A stretch of 64,000 bases of DNA from Palsa-883 sp035486355 (GCA_035486355.1 DATHNE010000211.1:29482-93481), one strand, 5' to 3'; shown: positions 1-9,446, counted from the first letter of the stretch. Notes: generated by a model from the sequence alone, not told the origin. Made by a program: numbers and translations.

Positions 1-794
1 AGCACATGCATCGTGGCGTGATTGATCGCGTCATTCATGTGGCTGACCGGTTCGACACAGAAGAAGTCCTGGCCTGGCGGCGTGTAAACGACCAGATGGC
101 GGAAGATCTCGCTGGCCTCGAGCGTGAGTGTCCGGTCAGGCCAGGCAAGGGTCGCGGTGCCGGTCCATCCCGCGAAGCAATTGTCGAGGGCAGCACTGCC
201 GACGGCGCGTGGGCTGGCATGGTCCCAGTCGGGCGGGATCGCGATGCGCGCAGTTGGTATCATGTCCGGACCGTTCTGCCAGACCGCATCGGCACGGAAC
301 TGCAACGTGGCAGTGCCGCGCGGGAAGAAAGGATGCAGGCCGAGTCCGGCAGGCGCCGGCGCACCATGCAGGTTCGTGATCGCCAGCTCGATGCGCAACG
401 CGGCTTGCATCAGATAGGCTTGCAGCTCCGCGGTGAACGCGAAGGGCCAGTTGACATCGGGCGCGTGGTCCAGTGACAGGGTGGTCGCGTCCGGCGCCAC
501 CTGTATGACCTGCCAGGCGCGTTGCCATCCCACCCCATGGATACTGTTCGGATGATCGCCGAAGTTCAGCGCCAGGTGATGCGATGTGCCGCCAAAGGTG
601 AACTGCCCGCGCGCGATGCGGTTGGAGTAGGGCACCAGCGGGAAGCACGCCATCTCGCCCACGGTACCGGGCACCACGGCCTGCGGCGCGGCATGGCGCA
701 GCAGGGGGATGCCGCCGCGTGTCCAGCCGAGGATGCCGGCGCCCTGTTCGGGCATCAGCGTCAGGGACATGTCATCGGCGCGCAGCGTCAGCAT
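1..794 (-). CDS. aldose 1-epimerase (mutarotase), 3' end cut by the window edge
   Basis: The frame is open from an ATG at 794 to the window edge, giving 264 codons with no stop. It reads as a galactose-mutarotase-family protein, which interconverts alpha and beta anomers of free sugars in the cytoplasm. Visible family motifs are PYSNRIARGQF near residues 55-65, NSIHG with His86, GLHPFF with His154, DNCF near 204 and the C-terminal CVEPVSH with Glu248. By family knowledge, His86 and His154 match the two catalytic histidines and Glu248 the catalytic base. Only a short C-terminal tail should be missing. It diverges from the flavoprotein gene at 882 across an 87-bp gap. The sugar substrate cannot be read from the sequence. 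Confidence 0.85.
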   Translation of the reverse strand, partial: MLTLRADDMSLTLMPEQGAGILGWTRGGIPLLRHAAPQAVVPGTVGEMACFPLVPYSNRIARGQFTFGGTSHHLALNFGDHPNSIHGVGWQRAWQVIQVAPDATTLSLDHAPDVNWPFAFTAELQAYLMQAALRIELAITNLHGAPAPAGLGLHPFFPRGTATLQFRADAVWQNGPDMIPTARIAIPPDWDHASPRAVGSAALDNCFAGWTGTATLAWPDRTLTLEASEIFRHLVVYTPPGQDFFCVEPVSHMNDAINHATMHV

Positions 795-881
795 GGCGAT
801 GGACCTCCGTCTTGCCGAGCGTGACTTTCCGCCTCCAACGGCGCGGCGTAAACCGGGGGCGGCGTTCGAGGAGAGCGACGC

Positions 882-1988
882 GTGGAGACGGTGGATTGCG
901 TGGTGGTGGGGGCTGGCGTGGTGGGGCTGGCGGTGGCGCGGGCCTTGGCGCTGGCCGGGCGCGAAGTCTTGATCCTGGATGCGGCCGAGGGGATTGGTAC
1001 CGCAACGTCATCACGCAACTCCGAAGTGATCCACGCCGGGATCTACTATCCGGCGGGCAGCCTGATGGCACGTTTCTGTGTGGCGGGGCGGCGGATGCTG
1101 TATGCGCTGTGCGCCGAGAAGGGCGTGCCGCATCGCAATTGCGGTAAGCTGATCGTCGCGACCAACGCGCAGGAAAACGACATGCTGGCCGGCATCAAGC
1201 GCCGCGCCGAGGTCAACGGCGTCGAGGGCATGTGCGTGCTGACGGCGGTCGAGGCGGTGGCGCTGGAGCCGAACCTGAACTGCACCAGTGCGTTGTTGTC
1301 AGCGTCGACCGGGATTGTTGACAGCCATGCGTTCATGTTGGCGTTGCAGGGGGATGCCGAGAATGCCGGAGCGGTGCCGGTGTTCTTCAGCCCGGTCGAG
1401 CGCGGGCGGAAGGTGGATGGTGGGATCGAGATCGATGTCGGCGGCGCCGAACCGATGTCGTTACGGTGCCGGTTGCTGGTGAACTCGGCGGGGCTGCGCG
1501 CGCCAGAGCTGGCAGGCAACATTGTCGGGATGCCCGCCGAGCGCGTGCCGGCCAGCTACTATGCCAAGGGCAACTACTTCACGCTGCAGGGCCGGTCACC
1601 ATTCACGCGGTTGATTTATCCGGTGCCGGTGCCCGGTGGGCTGGGCGTGCATCTGACAATCGATCTAGGGGGGCAGGCGCGATTCGGTCCTGATGTGGAA
1701 TGGATTGACGCGATCGATTACACGGTGGACCCGCATCGGGCGGACAGTTTCTACGCCGCCGTGCGGAAATACTGGCCAGCGCTGAAGGATGGGGCGCTGC
1801 AGCCGGGATATGCGGGAATCCGCCCGAAGGTCGTGCCAAAGGGTGCGCCGGGCCAGGATTTCGTGGTGCAGGGACCGCAGACGCACGGTGTGTCGGGGTT
1901 GATCAATCTGTTCGGGATCGAATCACCCGGACTGACTGCGTCGATGGCGATTGCCGAGCACGTGCTGGAAGTGGCCGCAACGGGGTAA
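882..1988 (+). CDS. lhgO: FAD-dependent L-2-hydroxyglutarate oxidase-type oxidoreductase
   Basis: A 368-residue protein of the DAO flavoprotein fold. It opens with the dinucleotide-binding strand VVVGAGVVGLAVAR (residues 7-20), followed by the SSRNSEVIHAGIYY block (43-56) typical of the L-2-hydroxyglutarate dehydrogenase (LhgO/YgaF) branch. The C-terminus holds a flavin-contacting GIESPGLTAS segment. Members oxidise L-2-hydroxyglutarate to 2-oxoglutarate and pass electrons to quinone or oxygen. The start is a GTG preceded by GAGGAGAG, about 6 nt upstream. Its neighbours are a divergent mutarotase and a convergent gamma-glutamyltransferase, so it looks monocistronic. Exact substrate is inferred; other 2-hydroxyacids or amines remain possible. 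Confidence 0.75.
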   Translation: METVDCVVVGAGVVGLAVARALALAGREVLILDAAEGIGTATSSRNSEVIHAGIYYPAGSLMARFCVAGRRMLYALCAEKGVPHRNCGKLIVATNAQENDMLAGIKRRAEVNGVEGMCVLTAVEAVALEPNLNCTSALLSASTGIVDSHAFMLALQGDAENAGAVPVFFSPVERGRKVDGGIEIDVGGAEPMSLRCRLLVNSAGLRAPELAGNIVGMPAERVPASYYAKGNYFTLQGRSPFTRLIYPVPVPGGLGVHLTIDLGGQARFGPDVEWIDAIDYTVDPHRADSFYAAVRKYWPALKDGALQPGYAGIRPKVVPKGAPGQDFVVQGPQTHGVSGLINLFGIESPGLTASMAIAEHVLEVAATG

Positions 1989-2015
1989 CGCAGGAGACGC
2001 ACAGACCCATCCCCG

Positions 2016-2070
2016 CGTCATGCCGGGCGGAGGCCCGTCATCCACGCCTTCTTACGTTGCATGAAGGCAA
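2016..2070. repeat. palindromic intergenic repeat, GTCATGCC family
   Basis: Between two convergent genes lies CGTCATGCCGGGC, then GCCCGTCATCCACG, forming a short hairpin (2024-2028 with 2033-2037). A second inverted pair follows, GCCTTC (2046-2051) with GAAGGC (2063-2068). A related copy sits at 62387-62417. Such elements are common between alphaproteobacterial genes and may stop transcription from both sides. No poly-T tract is present. Confidence 0.55.
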
Positions 2071-2105
2071 CGTCGTCGATGCCGGCACGACATTGCGCCG
2101 ACCGA

Positions 2106-3860
2106 TTACCACCCCACCGCATAGGCCGTCCGCCGCGGGTCTGCCCCCGCCCACTTCACCCCCGTCTCTAGCTCCGACAGAATTGCGCACACCGATCCGG
2201 CCGTGTATTTTCGTTCCGGCCACCATTTGATCTTGTGCCCCAGCGCCGCCAGCGCATCGCCGGTCACATGGCCAATGTCTGCCTCCAGATTGAGCTGACC
2301 CGGCCGATACGCATGCGGCAACGTCGATTCAGGCCAGGAATAACTGGCGAAACGCGGCGCCTCCACCGCAGATTGCGGATCCATCTCGAACACCGCGATG
2401 TTCAGGAATGCCTGCAACATCGCCTGACCCAGTACCTCGCTGCCGGGCGATCCGAACGGCAGCGCGCACTGCCCCGGGTTGATCGCGATCGCCGGGTTGG
2501 CCGACATGCGCGGGCGCCGTCCGGGGCCGACTTTGCCTGGGTGATCCTCTGCAGTGTAGCCACGCGAGCCCCACATCGAGGCCATAATGCCGGTGCCGGG
2601 CACCACCGGGCCGCCGATCGTGCCATCACTCGGCGTGGCGGCGAAGATGTTGCCGACGGCATCTGCCACCGCGAGAAACGATGTCGCGGTCTCCACCACC
2701 TCGCCCACCTGTGCGGGCGCGGCGGAGGGATCGGGCTGCCAGGGCGGCGGCGGCGGATTGGCCGCGACGCCGTGGGGCGGCAAGCCCGGCCATGCTCGCG
2801 TCGGATCAAGCAGCGCGTGCCGCTCGGCCGCGTAGGATTTCGATAGCAATATATCCAACGGCACATCGACGAACGCAGGATCGCCGAAATACGCCTCGCG
2901 GTCGGCGGCGGCGAGCTTGAGCGCCTCGGTCACGGCATGGATATAGGCGGGCGTGTTATGCCCCAGTGCCTTGAGGTCGATGCGTTCCAGGATGTTCAGC
3001 GCTTCCAGTACCATCGGTCCCTGCGACCAGGCACCGCAGCCGTAGACGTCGAAATCGCCAAAACGCGTACGGCAGGGTGCTTCGATGCTGGCCGCGAACG
3101 AGGCCAGGTCATCTGCTGTCAGCAGACCGCCATTCTCACGCTGATGCCGCGCGATCGCGGTCGCGATGTCGCCGCGATAGAACCCATCATGCGCGGCGCG
3201 CAGCCCGGCGAGGCGTCCCCTGGCCGTGTGCGCGCGCTCCTGATCCACCATGTATTGCAAGCTGCGTCCGAGATCAGCCTGCACGAAATTGCTGCCGACG
3301 CGAGGCGGCTGCCCGCCCGGCAGGAAGATCGCCGCCGTGGTCGGCCAGGCGCGGATTTCGTCCTGCTTGGCGTCGATGATCTCGGTGAAGAACGGGTAGG
3401 TGGGAAAACCGTCACGCGCGAACCGGATGGCTGCGGCGGCGACATCGCCGAAGGGCATGGTACCGTAGCGCGCCAGCGCCTCGATCCAATTGGCGGGCGC
3501 GGCGGGCACGACGGTGTGCAGCAGTCCATCCGGGATGCGGCCATTGTAACGATCACGGAAGTAGGCGGCGCTGGCGGCGCGCGGCCAGGGGCCGACGCCG
3601 TTGATCACGACGACCTCATTCGTCGCGGCAAGATGGATCATAATCGGTGCGACACCACCGAAGCCAACGAACTGGCTCTCCAGCACATCGATGGCGAGTG
3701 CAGTGGCCACGCCGGCGTCGATGGCATTGCCACCGGCCTCCAGGATCTGGAACCCGGCCTGCGAGGCCCAGTAATGCCCCGACACCACCACGTGCTTGTG
3801 CGCCATGACGTTGGGGCGGCGCGGGCGGGCAGGGGTGAACAGTCGCGCGGTGTCCATCAT
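2106..3860 (-). CDS. gamma-glutamyltransferase family protein (Ntn hydrolase)
   Basis: A 584-residue gamma-glutamyltranspeptidase-like protein, which hydrolyses or transfers gamma-glutamyl groups after autocleavage. The N-terminus has the family block GGNAIDAGVATALAIDVLESQFVGFGG (about 43-69, read in pieces). The presumed nucleophile is Thr393 in TATSFLAVAD, the position where the proenzyme is cut into large and small subunits. The C-terminal half has GGPVVPGTGI and FGSPGSEV. No signal peptide is obvious, whereas classical Ggt is periplasmic, so a cytoplasmic acylase or amidohydrolase role is possible. The chosen start follows AGAGGGAAC and sits 8 bp after the stop of the upstream hydrolase gene; a longer form starting at 3905 would overlap it. 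The two genes form an operon. Confidence 0.85.
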   Translation of the reverse strand: MMDTARLFTPARPRRPNVMAHKHVVVSGHYWASQAGFQILEAGGNAIDAGVATALAIDVLESQFVGFGGVAPIMIHLAATNEVVVINGVGPWPRAASAAYFRDRYNGRIPDGLLHTVVPAAPANWIEALARYGTMPFGDVAAAAIRFARDGFPTYPFFTEIIDAKQDEIRAWPTTAAIFLPGGQPPRVGSNFVQADLGRSLQYMVDQERAHTARGRLAGLRAAHDGFYRGDIATAIARHQRENGGLLTADDLASFAASIEAPCRTRFGDFDVYGCGAWSQGPMVLEALNILERIDLKALGHNTPAYIHAVTEALKLAAADREAYFGDPAFVDVPLDILLSKSYAAERHALLDPTRAWPGLPPHGVAANPPPPPWQPDPSAAPAQVGEVVETATSFLAVADAVGNIFAATPSDGTIGGPVVPGTGIMASMWGSRGYTAEDHPGKVGPGRRPRMSANPAIAINPGQCALPFGSPGSEVLGQAMLQAFLNIAVFEMDPQSAVEAPRFASYSWPESTLPHAYRPGQLNLEADIGHVTGDALAALGHKIKWWPERKYTAGSVCAILSELETGVKWAGADPRRTAYAVGW

Positions 3861-3868
3861 GTTCCCTC

Positions 3869-5890
3869 TTACGGCAGTCGTGTCGCGTGACGCGGACGCC
3901 CCCAATCCGATGCAGCCTCGGTGCAGCGCGCGACGTCTTCTTCCAGCATCAGCCCCTGTTCCACCAGCGCCTTCGCGGCCGCTGTGATCGCCGCGGCATA
4001 GGCTTCCTTGTCGGGGTAGCGCTCCAGCACCGAGGGACGCGGGTCCCGCGTCTCGGCACGTTCCTGCGGCGTATCGGCGAAGGGAATATAGCTTCCTTCG
4101 AAACGATACTGCGCGCCGTGGCCGAAGTTGGCCGCGCGCGGATTCCAGCCGACATAGGTGCCCATCGGTGCCGCGACCATCGGCGCGCGCACGCCGGGAA
4201 CGTCATTGCCATCGACATCCACCGCCGGCACACCGACGACGTAGCTCTTGCCCGCCACCAGATCGGGCGGTTCCTTATCCAAAATCCCCTGTTCAAACCT
4301 TGCCCCAAAATCCATCAACGGCAGCTCCGTCGGACCACGCGGCGTCATGTGGCCAGGGATCGTCGGGAACTGGCGCGCCCAAGTTGTGTAATCGACCAGC
4401 GTGCCATCGGCGCGCGTGGGAATGCGGCTGGCGGGCGGCGGTGTGCCGTCGGTCGCCCAGCGATCCATCGCGTCGATCATCGCGCGGAATAGCATCGAGG
4501 TGGACACGACGTTGGAGAAGTTCTGCTGGCATGCGCCGCGTGACGGCGGCTTGTGCTGCGGGTCGGCGAAGTGCTGCGAGCTGGACCAGCAATAGACCCG
4601 TACGGTGTCGGGCTGCTTCAGGTCGTTGCCCTGTGTGTTGGTGTGCACCAGCGAGCCGCGGCGTGCCCAGTATTCCGTGCAGGTCTGCGTGTGGATCACC
4701 AGCGGGTCGCTTTCCGGCCGTTTCAGGATCGCATCATGATGGCCGGTCAGATGATCGGTGGACCAGGCATAGGAGAACGGGAACGTGTCGGCCGGATTGA
4801 AGTGATCCTCGTAATACTGCCCGCCGGAAACGATCGGGCCGGCGAAGCGGTGGTTCAGCCATTTGCGTCCCGCGCCGGCGACATGCGGCAGCACGCCATC
4901 GAACACACGCCGGCCGGCGGCGTCAGCGTTGCAGCCCCGATAGACGAAATCGCGCAGACAGCGCCCGGTCTGCGATCGGCCCCAGGCATAGGCTTTTTCA
5001 ATGCCTGGCCCCGGGTTGGGTTGGCCGGCGGCGTCTTCCACGCCGTATTTCAGGAAACTGACGAAATCGCGCACGGCGACATGCCCCAGACCGTGCACCA
5101 ACGGATCTTTCGCGGTGTAGACAAGTTCGTAGATCCAGCCGGTTTCGAATCCGGTGGGGAGATGGATATGCGTGTCAGATGCGATCAGGGCGCGTTCGGC
5201 TTCGCCGGTTTCCCCGCCGCGGCTCCCTTCGCTGCGTGCGAAGCACCATGCGTCGGCCGGGATCGGCTCGCGCGGATCGTACGGATAACGCCGGCGCGTC
5301 AGGTTGGCCTGGCGGGTGTCGCGCGAGACAGTGGGATAGGAATGCGCCGCTGCCTTGCCGCTGAGCGGCACGGTGGTGATGCCGGGCTGGTCCATGATGT
5401 ATTCGACGCGGACCTTGCCGGTGATCGGCGCACCGTTGTCGGTGGCGATCGGCAGATCCAGAATCGCGCGGCCGTCGCCAGGCAGCATGTCGCCTTCCCA
5501 GGCGCACCACGCCACGGTGTAGCCACGGCGCATCAGGAAACCATTGCCGGCGTGCGCCGGTGTGATCGGCTCGTTGCTGTGCACCGAATCATTGAAAAAC
5601 TGTAACATCCGCTTATGGCCGCGGTTGCCATAGTCGTAGAACACGCGGTGGTTGCCGCGCGCGGGGTCCACTGGTTGCAGGATCATGATGTCGGCGGCGA
5701 AGTGCACGCGGCCATGTGTATCGCGCGGTGCCTTGTCGAGATCGACCACCCAGGCGTTGGCGTCGACCAATGGGTCCACTGCGAACAGCGCGCGTCCGGT
5801 CAAGCGTTCGTACGGCCCGGCATCGCCGAAGCTGATGCCGTCGGCGAAGGGGCGGCGATCGGTGATCTGGAGTGTGACGGCGTTGGTCAT
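3869..5890 (-). CDS. large alpha/beta hydrolase domain protein (Abhydrolase_10-like)
   Basis: A 673-residue protein matching the family annotated as alpha/beta hydrolase domain-containing protein. The likely nucleophile elbow is GRSQTG at residues 304-309 (Ser306). Characteristic segments include NRGHKRMLQFFND (89-101), WCAWEGDMLPGDGR and CTEYWARRGSLVHTNTQGND. There is no convincing signal peptide. It is the first gene of a two-gene operon with the gamma-glutamyltransferase, separated by 8 bp, so the two probably act on the same amide or ester compound. Substrate is unknown. It diverges from the Asp/Glu-racemase-like gene at 6020. Confidence 0.75.
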   Translation of the reverse strand: MTNAVTLQITDRRPFADGISFGDAGPYERLTGRALFAVDPLVDANAWVVDLDKAPRDTHGRVHFAADIMILQPVDPARGNHRVFYDYGNRGHKRMLQFFNDSVHSNEPITPAHAGNGFLMRRGYTVAWCAWEGDMLPGDGRAILDLPIATDNGAPITGKVRVEYIMDQPGITTVPLSGKAAAHSYPTVSRDTRQANLTRRRYPYDPREPIPADAWCFARSEGSRGGETGEAERALIASDTHIHLPTGFETGWIYELVYTAKDPLVHGLGHVAVRDFVSFLKYGVEDAAGQPNPGPGIEKAYAWGRSQTGRCLRDFVYRGCNADAAGRRVFDGVLPHVAGAGRKWLNHRFAGPIVSGGQYYEDHFNPADTFPFSYAWSTDHLTGHHDAILKRPESDPLVIHTQTCTEYWARRGSLVHTNTQGNDLKQPDTVRVYCWSSSQHFADPQHKPPSRGACQQNFSNVVSTSMLFRAMIDAMDRWATDGTPPPASRIPTRADGTLVDYTTWARQFPTIPGHMTPRGPTELPLMDFGARFEQGILDKEPPDLVAGKSYVVGVPAVDVDGNDVPGVRAPMVAAPMGTYVGWNPRAANFGHGAQYRFEGSYIPFADTPQERAETRDPRPSVLERYPDKEAYAAAITAAAKALVEQGLMLEEDVARCTEAASDWGRPRHATRLP

Positions 5891-6019
5891 GGGGGCCTCG
5901 TGAGACAGGCAGGGAGTGTGCGGGCAGCGGGGCGTCGGCTCAAGTGCTGGTGCGACAGGGCTGGTGCGGCGGTAGCGGTCGGCGCATCGTCACGTCGGGC
6001 GTGTGGGGAGGGAATGGCC

Positions 6020-6730
6020 ATGCCGCGGCATTTCGGGGTGTTGATCCCGTCGACCAACACGACGGTGGAGATCGAGTACAACCGGCTATTGCCGGGCGAA
6101 TATCAGGCGCATGCGGGGCGGTTGAAGAGCCGTGGCGGCACACCGTTCGCGCCCAGTTTGGATGCGGATCTGGTGTATCAGTCGCAACTGCTGGGCACTG
6201 CGAAAGTGGAAGTGATCGCTTTGTCGCAGACCTCGGCGAGCCTGTTCGCCGAGGATTATGATACGATGGCAATCCAGCGGATGAGCGAGGCGGCTGGCGT
6301 GCCGGCGATTACGTCGGCACAGGCGGTGGGCCAGGCGGTGCAGGCGCTGGGTGCGCGGCGGATCGCGTTGGTCTCGCCGTACTCGCCTGCGGTGATCGAG
6401 CGGGCGAAACACTACTACGAAACGAAATTCGGCCTGCAGGTCGTGGCACTGCACAGCTTCGATGCTGCCGACGCGTATATGATCGGCAAGTTGGGGCCGG
6501 ACACTGCGCGCGACGCGTTCCGGCAGATCGATCGGGCGGAGATCGAGGTGCTGGTGGTGCCGGGCGGCAATTTCCCGACGATGGTACATGTGCCCGCGTG
6601 GGAGAGCGAGTTCGGCAAGTCGGTGATCACCACCAACCAGGCCGCGCTGTGGGCGATGTTCCGGGTGATGGGTGTGACGCAGAAGCTGGCAGGGTTGGGA
6701 CGACTGCTGGCCGAGATGCCGGCCGGCTGA
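6020..6730 (+). CDS. Asp/Glu racemase / maleate isomerase superfamily protein lacking cysteines
   Basis: A 236-residue protein of the superfamily that includes aspartate racemase, maleate cis-trans isomerase and arylmalonate decarboxylase. The opening GVLIPSTNTTVEIEYN and the GARRIALVSPYSP segment are typical of the maleate-isomerase/decarboxylase branch. Members use one or two catalytic cysteines. Here the first site reads ALSQTSAS and the second VVPGGNFPTM, and the whole protein contains no cysteine, so canonical chemistry is ruled out. The start ATG at 6020 is 7 nt after GGAGGG; an ATG at 6014 is too close to that site. It ends flush against the convergent monooxygenase gene. Confidence 0.7.
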   Translation: MPRHFGVLIPSTNTTVEIEYNRLLPGEYQAHAGRLKSRGGTPFAPSLDADLVYQSQLLGTAKVEVIALSQTSASLFAEDYDTMAIQRMSEAAGVPAITSAQAVGQAVQALGARRIALVSPYSPAVIERAKHYYETKFGLQVVALHSFDAADAYMIGKLGPDTARDAFRQIDRAEIEVLVVPGGNFPTMVHVPAWESEFGKSVITTNQAALWAMFRVMGVTQKLAGLGRLLAEMPAG

Positions 6731-7918
6731 TCACACCGGCACGGTCAGCGCGTCGTATTCATACAGCCAATCATACCGTTCCCGGACCTTCTCTGGCGTC
6801 CATTCCCTGTCGATATAGGCTGCCGCGCCGGCGGCCTCGGCCAGCGCCGGGTTATGGAACCGTTTCGCGTTGTCGTTCGATCCGCGCACGATCGCCGCCG
6901 TCCGCGCCAGTCGAGCGGCGTCGTAGTGTTTCAGCGCGTTGGCGACATCGTTGTATGCGTCCAGGCAACGCGCCAGCACCATGGCATCTTCCAACGCCAT
7001 GTTGGCACCTTGTGCCAGGAACGGCAGGGTCGGATGCGCGGCATCTCCCATCAACGTTGCGCGGCCGATGGAATAGTGCGGCAGCGGCTCGCGTCCTAGC
7101 AGCGCCCATTTGAATGGCGTGGCGATGGCGCGGACGATCGTCTGGATGTCATCGTGCCAGCCCGCGAAGTCACGCAAGCACTCCTCAATCGTGCCGGCTT
7201 CGGTCCAGGATTCAACCTGCCAATCATCGCGTTCCCGCGCGCCGACGAAGTTCAAGATCTCGCCGCGGCGCAACGGATAGGTCACGACGTGGCCACCGAT
7301 CCCGTTCCAGTTGGCGCCAACCAGGCGTCGCAGATGACGCGGCAGGCGTTGCGTCGGGATCAGCCCGCGCCAGGCCATGATCCCGGTGAACTGTGCCCGG
7401 CTGGTGCCGAACATGCGCTGACGGATGGCGGAATGAACGCCGTCCGCGCCGATCAGCAGGTCGCCGCGCACATGGTCCCCCGAGGAAAGGTGCAGCGTGA
7501 TCCCACCGTCGTCCTGATCGAAGCCCTCCGCGGCGACACCGACCCGCACCATGTCCAGGCCGGCCTGCTGGACCGCATCACGCAGTACGGCGTGAAAATC
7601 GCCGCGATGCACCATCCAGTAGGGTGCGCCGTACCGCGCCACCGACGTCTCGCCCAAGTCGAACAGTTTCCAGCTCTGACCCGTGCTCCACAGGCGGATT
7701 TCTTTGCCGGCCGGTTCGCAAATCACCTGCTCCATCCGTGCGCGCAATCCGAGATCGATCAACACGCGCGTGCCATTGGCTGAAAGCTGCACACCGGCGC
7801 CGACCTCGCGCAGCTCGCTGGCTTGTTCGAACAGATGCACCTCGTGGCCGCGGCGCAGCAGGGCCAGCGCGGCGGTCAGGCCGCCGATGCCGGCGCCGGC
7901 GATCAGGATGCGGGCCAT
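6731..7918 (-). CDS. FAD-dependent aromatic-ring monooxygenase (salicylate hydroxylase-like)
   Basis: A 395-residue group A flavin monooxygenase. All three fingerprint motifs are present: GAGIGGLTAAL (residues 8-18) for ADP binding, GADGVHSAIR (157-166, the DG motif), and GDAAHPTLPFLAQGANMALEDA (291-312, the GD motif) in the form seen in salicylate 1-monooxygenase and 3- or 6-hydroxylases of hydroxybenzoates and nicotinates. It uses NADH and oxygen to hydroxylate an aromatic ring. The start ATG at 7918 fits the beginning of the fold; the frame extends upstream without domain content. It lies 73 bp downstream of hutF on the same strand. The natural substrate is not deducible. Confidence 0.8.
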   Translation of the reverse strand: MARILIAGAGIGGLTAALALLRRGHEVHLFEQASELREVGAGVQLSANGTRVLIDLGLRARMEQVICEPAGKEIRLWSTGQSWKLFDLGETSVARYGAPYWMVHRGDFHAVLRDAVQQAGLDMVRVGVAAEGFDQDDGGITLHLSSGDHVRGDLLIGADGVHSAIRQRMFGTSRAQFTGIMAWRGLIPTQRLPRHLRRLVGANWNGIGGHVVTYPLRRGEILNFVGARERDDWQVESWTEAGTIEECLRDFAGWHDDIQTIVRAIATPFKWALLGREPLPHYSIGRATLMGDAAHPTLPFLAQGANMALEDAMVLARCLDAYNDVANALKHYDAARLARTAAIVRGSNDNAKRFHNPALAEAAGAAAYIDREWTPEKVRERYDWLYEYDALTVPV

Positions 7919-7991
7919 GGACGTTCTCCGTTGAGCCATTCGGCTGCGCAGTGTCTGCGCGCGGCCACGCGTCTGGCAATGGTGGCGGCGC

Positions 7992-9341
7992 TCAGATCGT
8001 GTCGACCAGGCGATGCGCGGTGCGTTGATAGGCGGAGAGGATGGCATCGCGCGCGACATGCCGGCCGTCGCGCACCACGTGTCGGCCGCCGGCCACCACG
8101 TCGGTGATACACGGCGTCGCAGCGGCGAAGGTCACCGCATCCAGCAGCGTGTCTTCGTCACGACCGAGCAGCGCGGGATGCGCTGGATCGATGACAACGA
8201 AATCGGCCCGACGGCCCGGGGCGATCGCACCGACCGGACGATTCAGCGCCTGCGTACCACCGCCCACGGCTTGATCCCACAAATAGCGCCCAGAAGAAAT
8301 GCCTGACGGTGCCAGCAAATTCCGTGTGCGATGCTGCAGCCGCTGGCTGTACTCCAGCAGCCGCAGCTCCTGCGTCGCGGATATGGCGGTGTTGGAATCC
8401 GTGCCAATCCCGAACCGCCCACTCGCCTCACGCCAGGCAATGGCGGGAAACACACCATCGCCCAGATCGGCCTCGGTGATCGGGCACAACCCGGCGACCG
8501 CGCCGGTGGCCGCCAGCGCAGTTGTTTCGGCTACGGTCATGTGCGTTGCGTGCACCAGGCACCACCGATGATCAACCGCGATGTTGGCGAGCAAGTGTTC
8601 GACCGGGCGTTGCCCGGTGGCGGCCAGGCAGTCGTCAACCTCCAGCGTCTGTTCGGCGATATGGATATGCAGTACCCGCCCGGCGGCGAGCTGCACTAAC
8701 TGCCCAAGCTCCGGTATCGTCGCCGCACGCAAGGAATGTGGCGCAATGCCGAGCTGTGCGTCCGGGAGAGCGGCGATCGCCCGCGCCGTGCCATCCAGCA
8801 GGCGCGCATAGCTATCGATATCATTGACGAAGCGCCGTTGCCCCGGCGTGGGTGGCATCGCGTTGAAACTGCCATGCGCGTAGAACACCGGCAGCATCGT
8901 CAACCCAATGCCGCTCGTCTCCGCCGCCGCGGCGATGCGCGCGCTCAGCTCCGCCGGATTGGCATACGCCGTGCCATCCGGTGCATGATGCACGTAATGA
9001 AATTCCGCGACCGCGGTGAACCCTGCCTCCAGCATTTCCATGTAGGCGATCGCGGCGATCGCCTCGATATCGTCAGGTGCCAGCGCCGCCTGGAAGCGGT
9101 ACATCACCTCTCGCCATGACCAGAAATCGCCACCGCGTTGCGCCAACCCGGCCATGCCGCGCTGAAACGCGTGGCTGTGCAGGTTCGGCATGCCAGGCAG
9201 GGCCACGCCCGACAGACGCACCGCGTTGCCCGCCGCCGCACCTGAGTGCAACGCGGTGACGGTTCCATCCGCAACGGTGAGCAGCACGTCGCGCGCCCAA
9301 CCATCCGGCAGCAATGCGCGGGGCAGGAAATATCTCTCCAT
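7992..9341 (-). CDS. hutF: formimidoylglutamate deiminase
   Basis: A 449-residue amidohydrolase of histidine degradation. HutF converts N-formimidoyl-L-glutamate to N-formyl-L-glutamate plus ammonia in the five-step Hut route. Metal ligands are visible as HSH (55-57) in NLHSHAFQRGMAG, HIHIAE (225-230), HATH (264-267) and Asp315 in GTDSN. NLHSHAFQRGMAGLAQR is close to the family consensus. The start was placed at the ATG at 9341 because homologues begin with a similar FxRRALLPDGW segment; its GGGGAG is almost touching the ATG, so the start is less sure. No other hut gene is nearby. It diverges from the binding-protein gene at 9447 over 105 bp. Confidence 0.9.
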   Translation of the reverse strand: MERYFLPRALLPDGWARDVLLTVADGTVTALHSGAAAGNAVRLSGVALPGMPNLHSHAFQRGMAGLAQRGGDFWSWREVMYRFQAALAPDDIEAIAAIAYMEMLEAGFTAVAEFHYVHHAPDGTAYANPAELSARIAAAAETSGIGLTMLPVFYAHGSFNAMPPTPGQRRFVNDIDSYARLLDGTARAIAALPDAQLGIAPHSLRAATIPELGQLVQLAAGRVLHIHIAEQTLEVDDCLAATGQRPVEHLLANIAVDHRWCLVHATHMTVAETTALAATGAVAGLCPITEADLGDGVFPAIAWREASGRFGIGTDSNTAISATQELRLLEYSQRLQHRTRNLLAPSGISSGRYLWDQAVGGGTQALNRPVGAIAPGRRADFVVIDPAHPALLGRDEDTLLDAVTFAAATPCITDVVAGGRHVVRDGRHVARDAILSAYQRTAHRLVDTI

Positions 9342-9446
9342 CTCCCCTGTTTGAAAGCCCGGCCGGTACTTTGCAAGCGGTGTGGCGTTGACGATGCGCA
9401 CCGAACCCTTCCATCATCCGCAGGTCGAAATCCCCGGGAGCATCCA

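Noticed and set aside
2937..3890. Plus-strand 317-codon frame opposite the gamma-glutamyltransferase gene
   Set aside because: It is antisense to a gene with clear family motifs, and its product shows no recognisable domain; high G+C content produces such long shadows.
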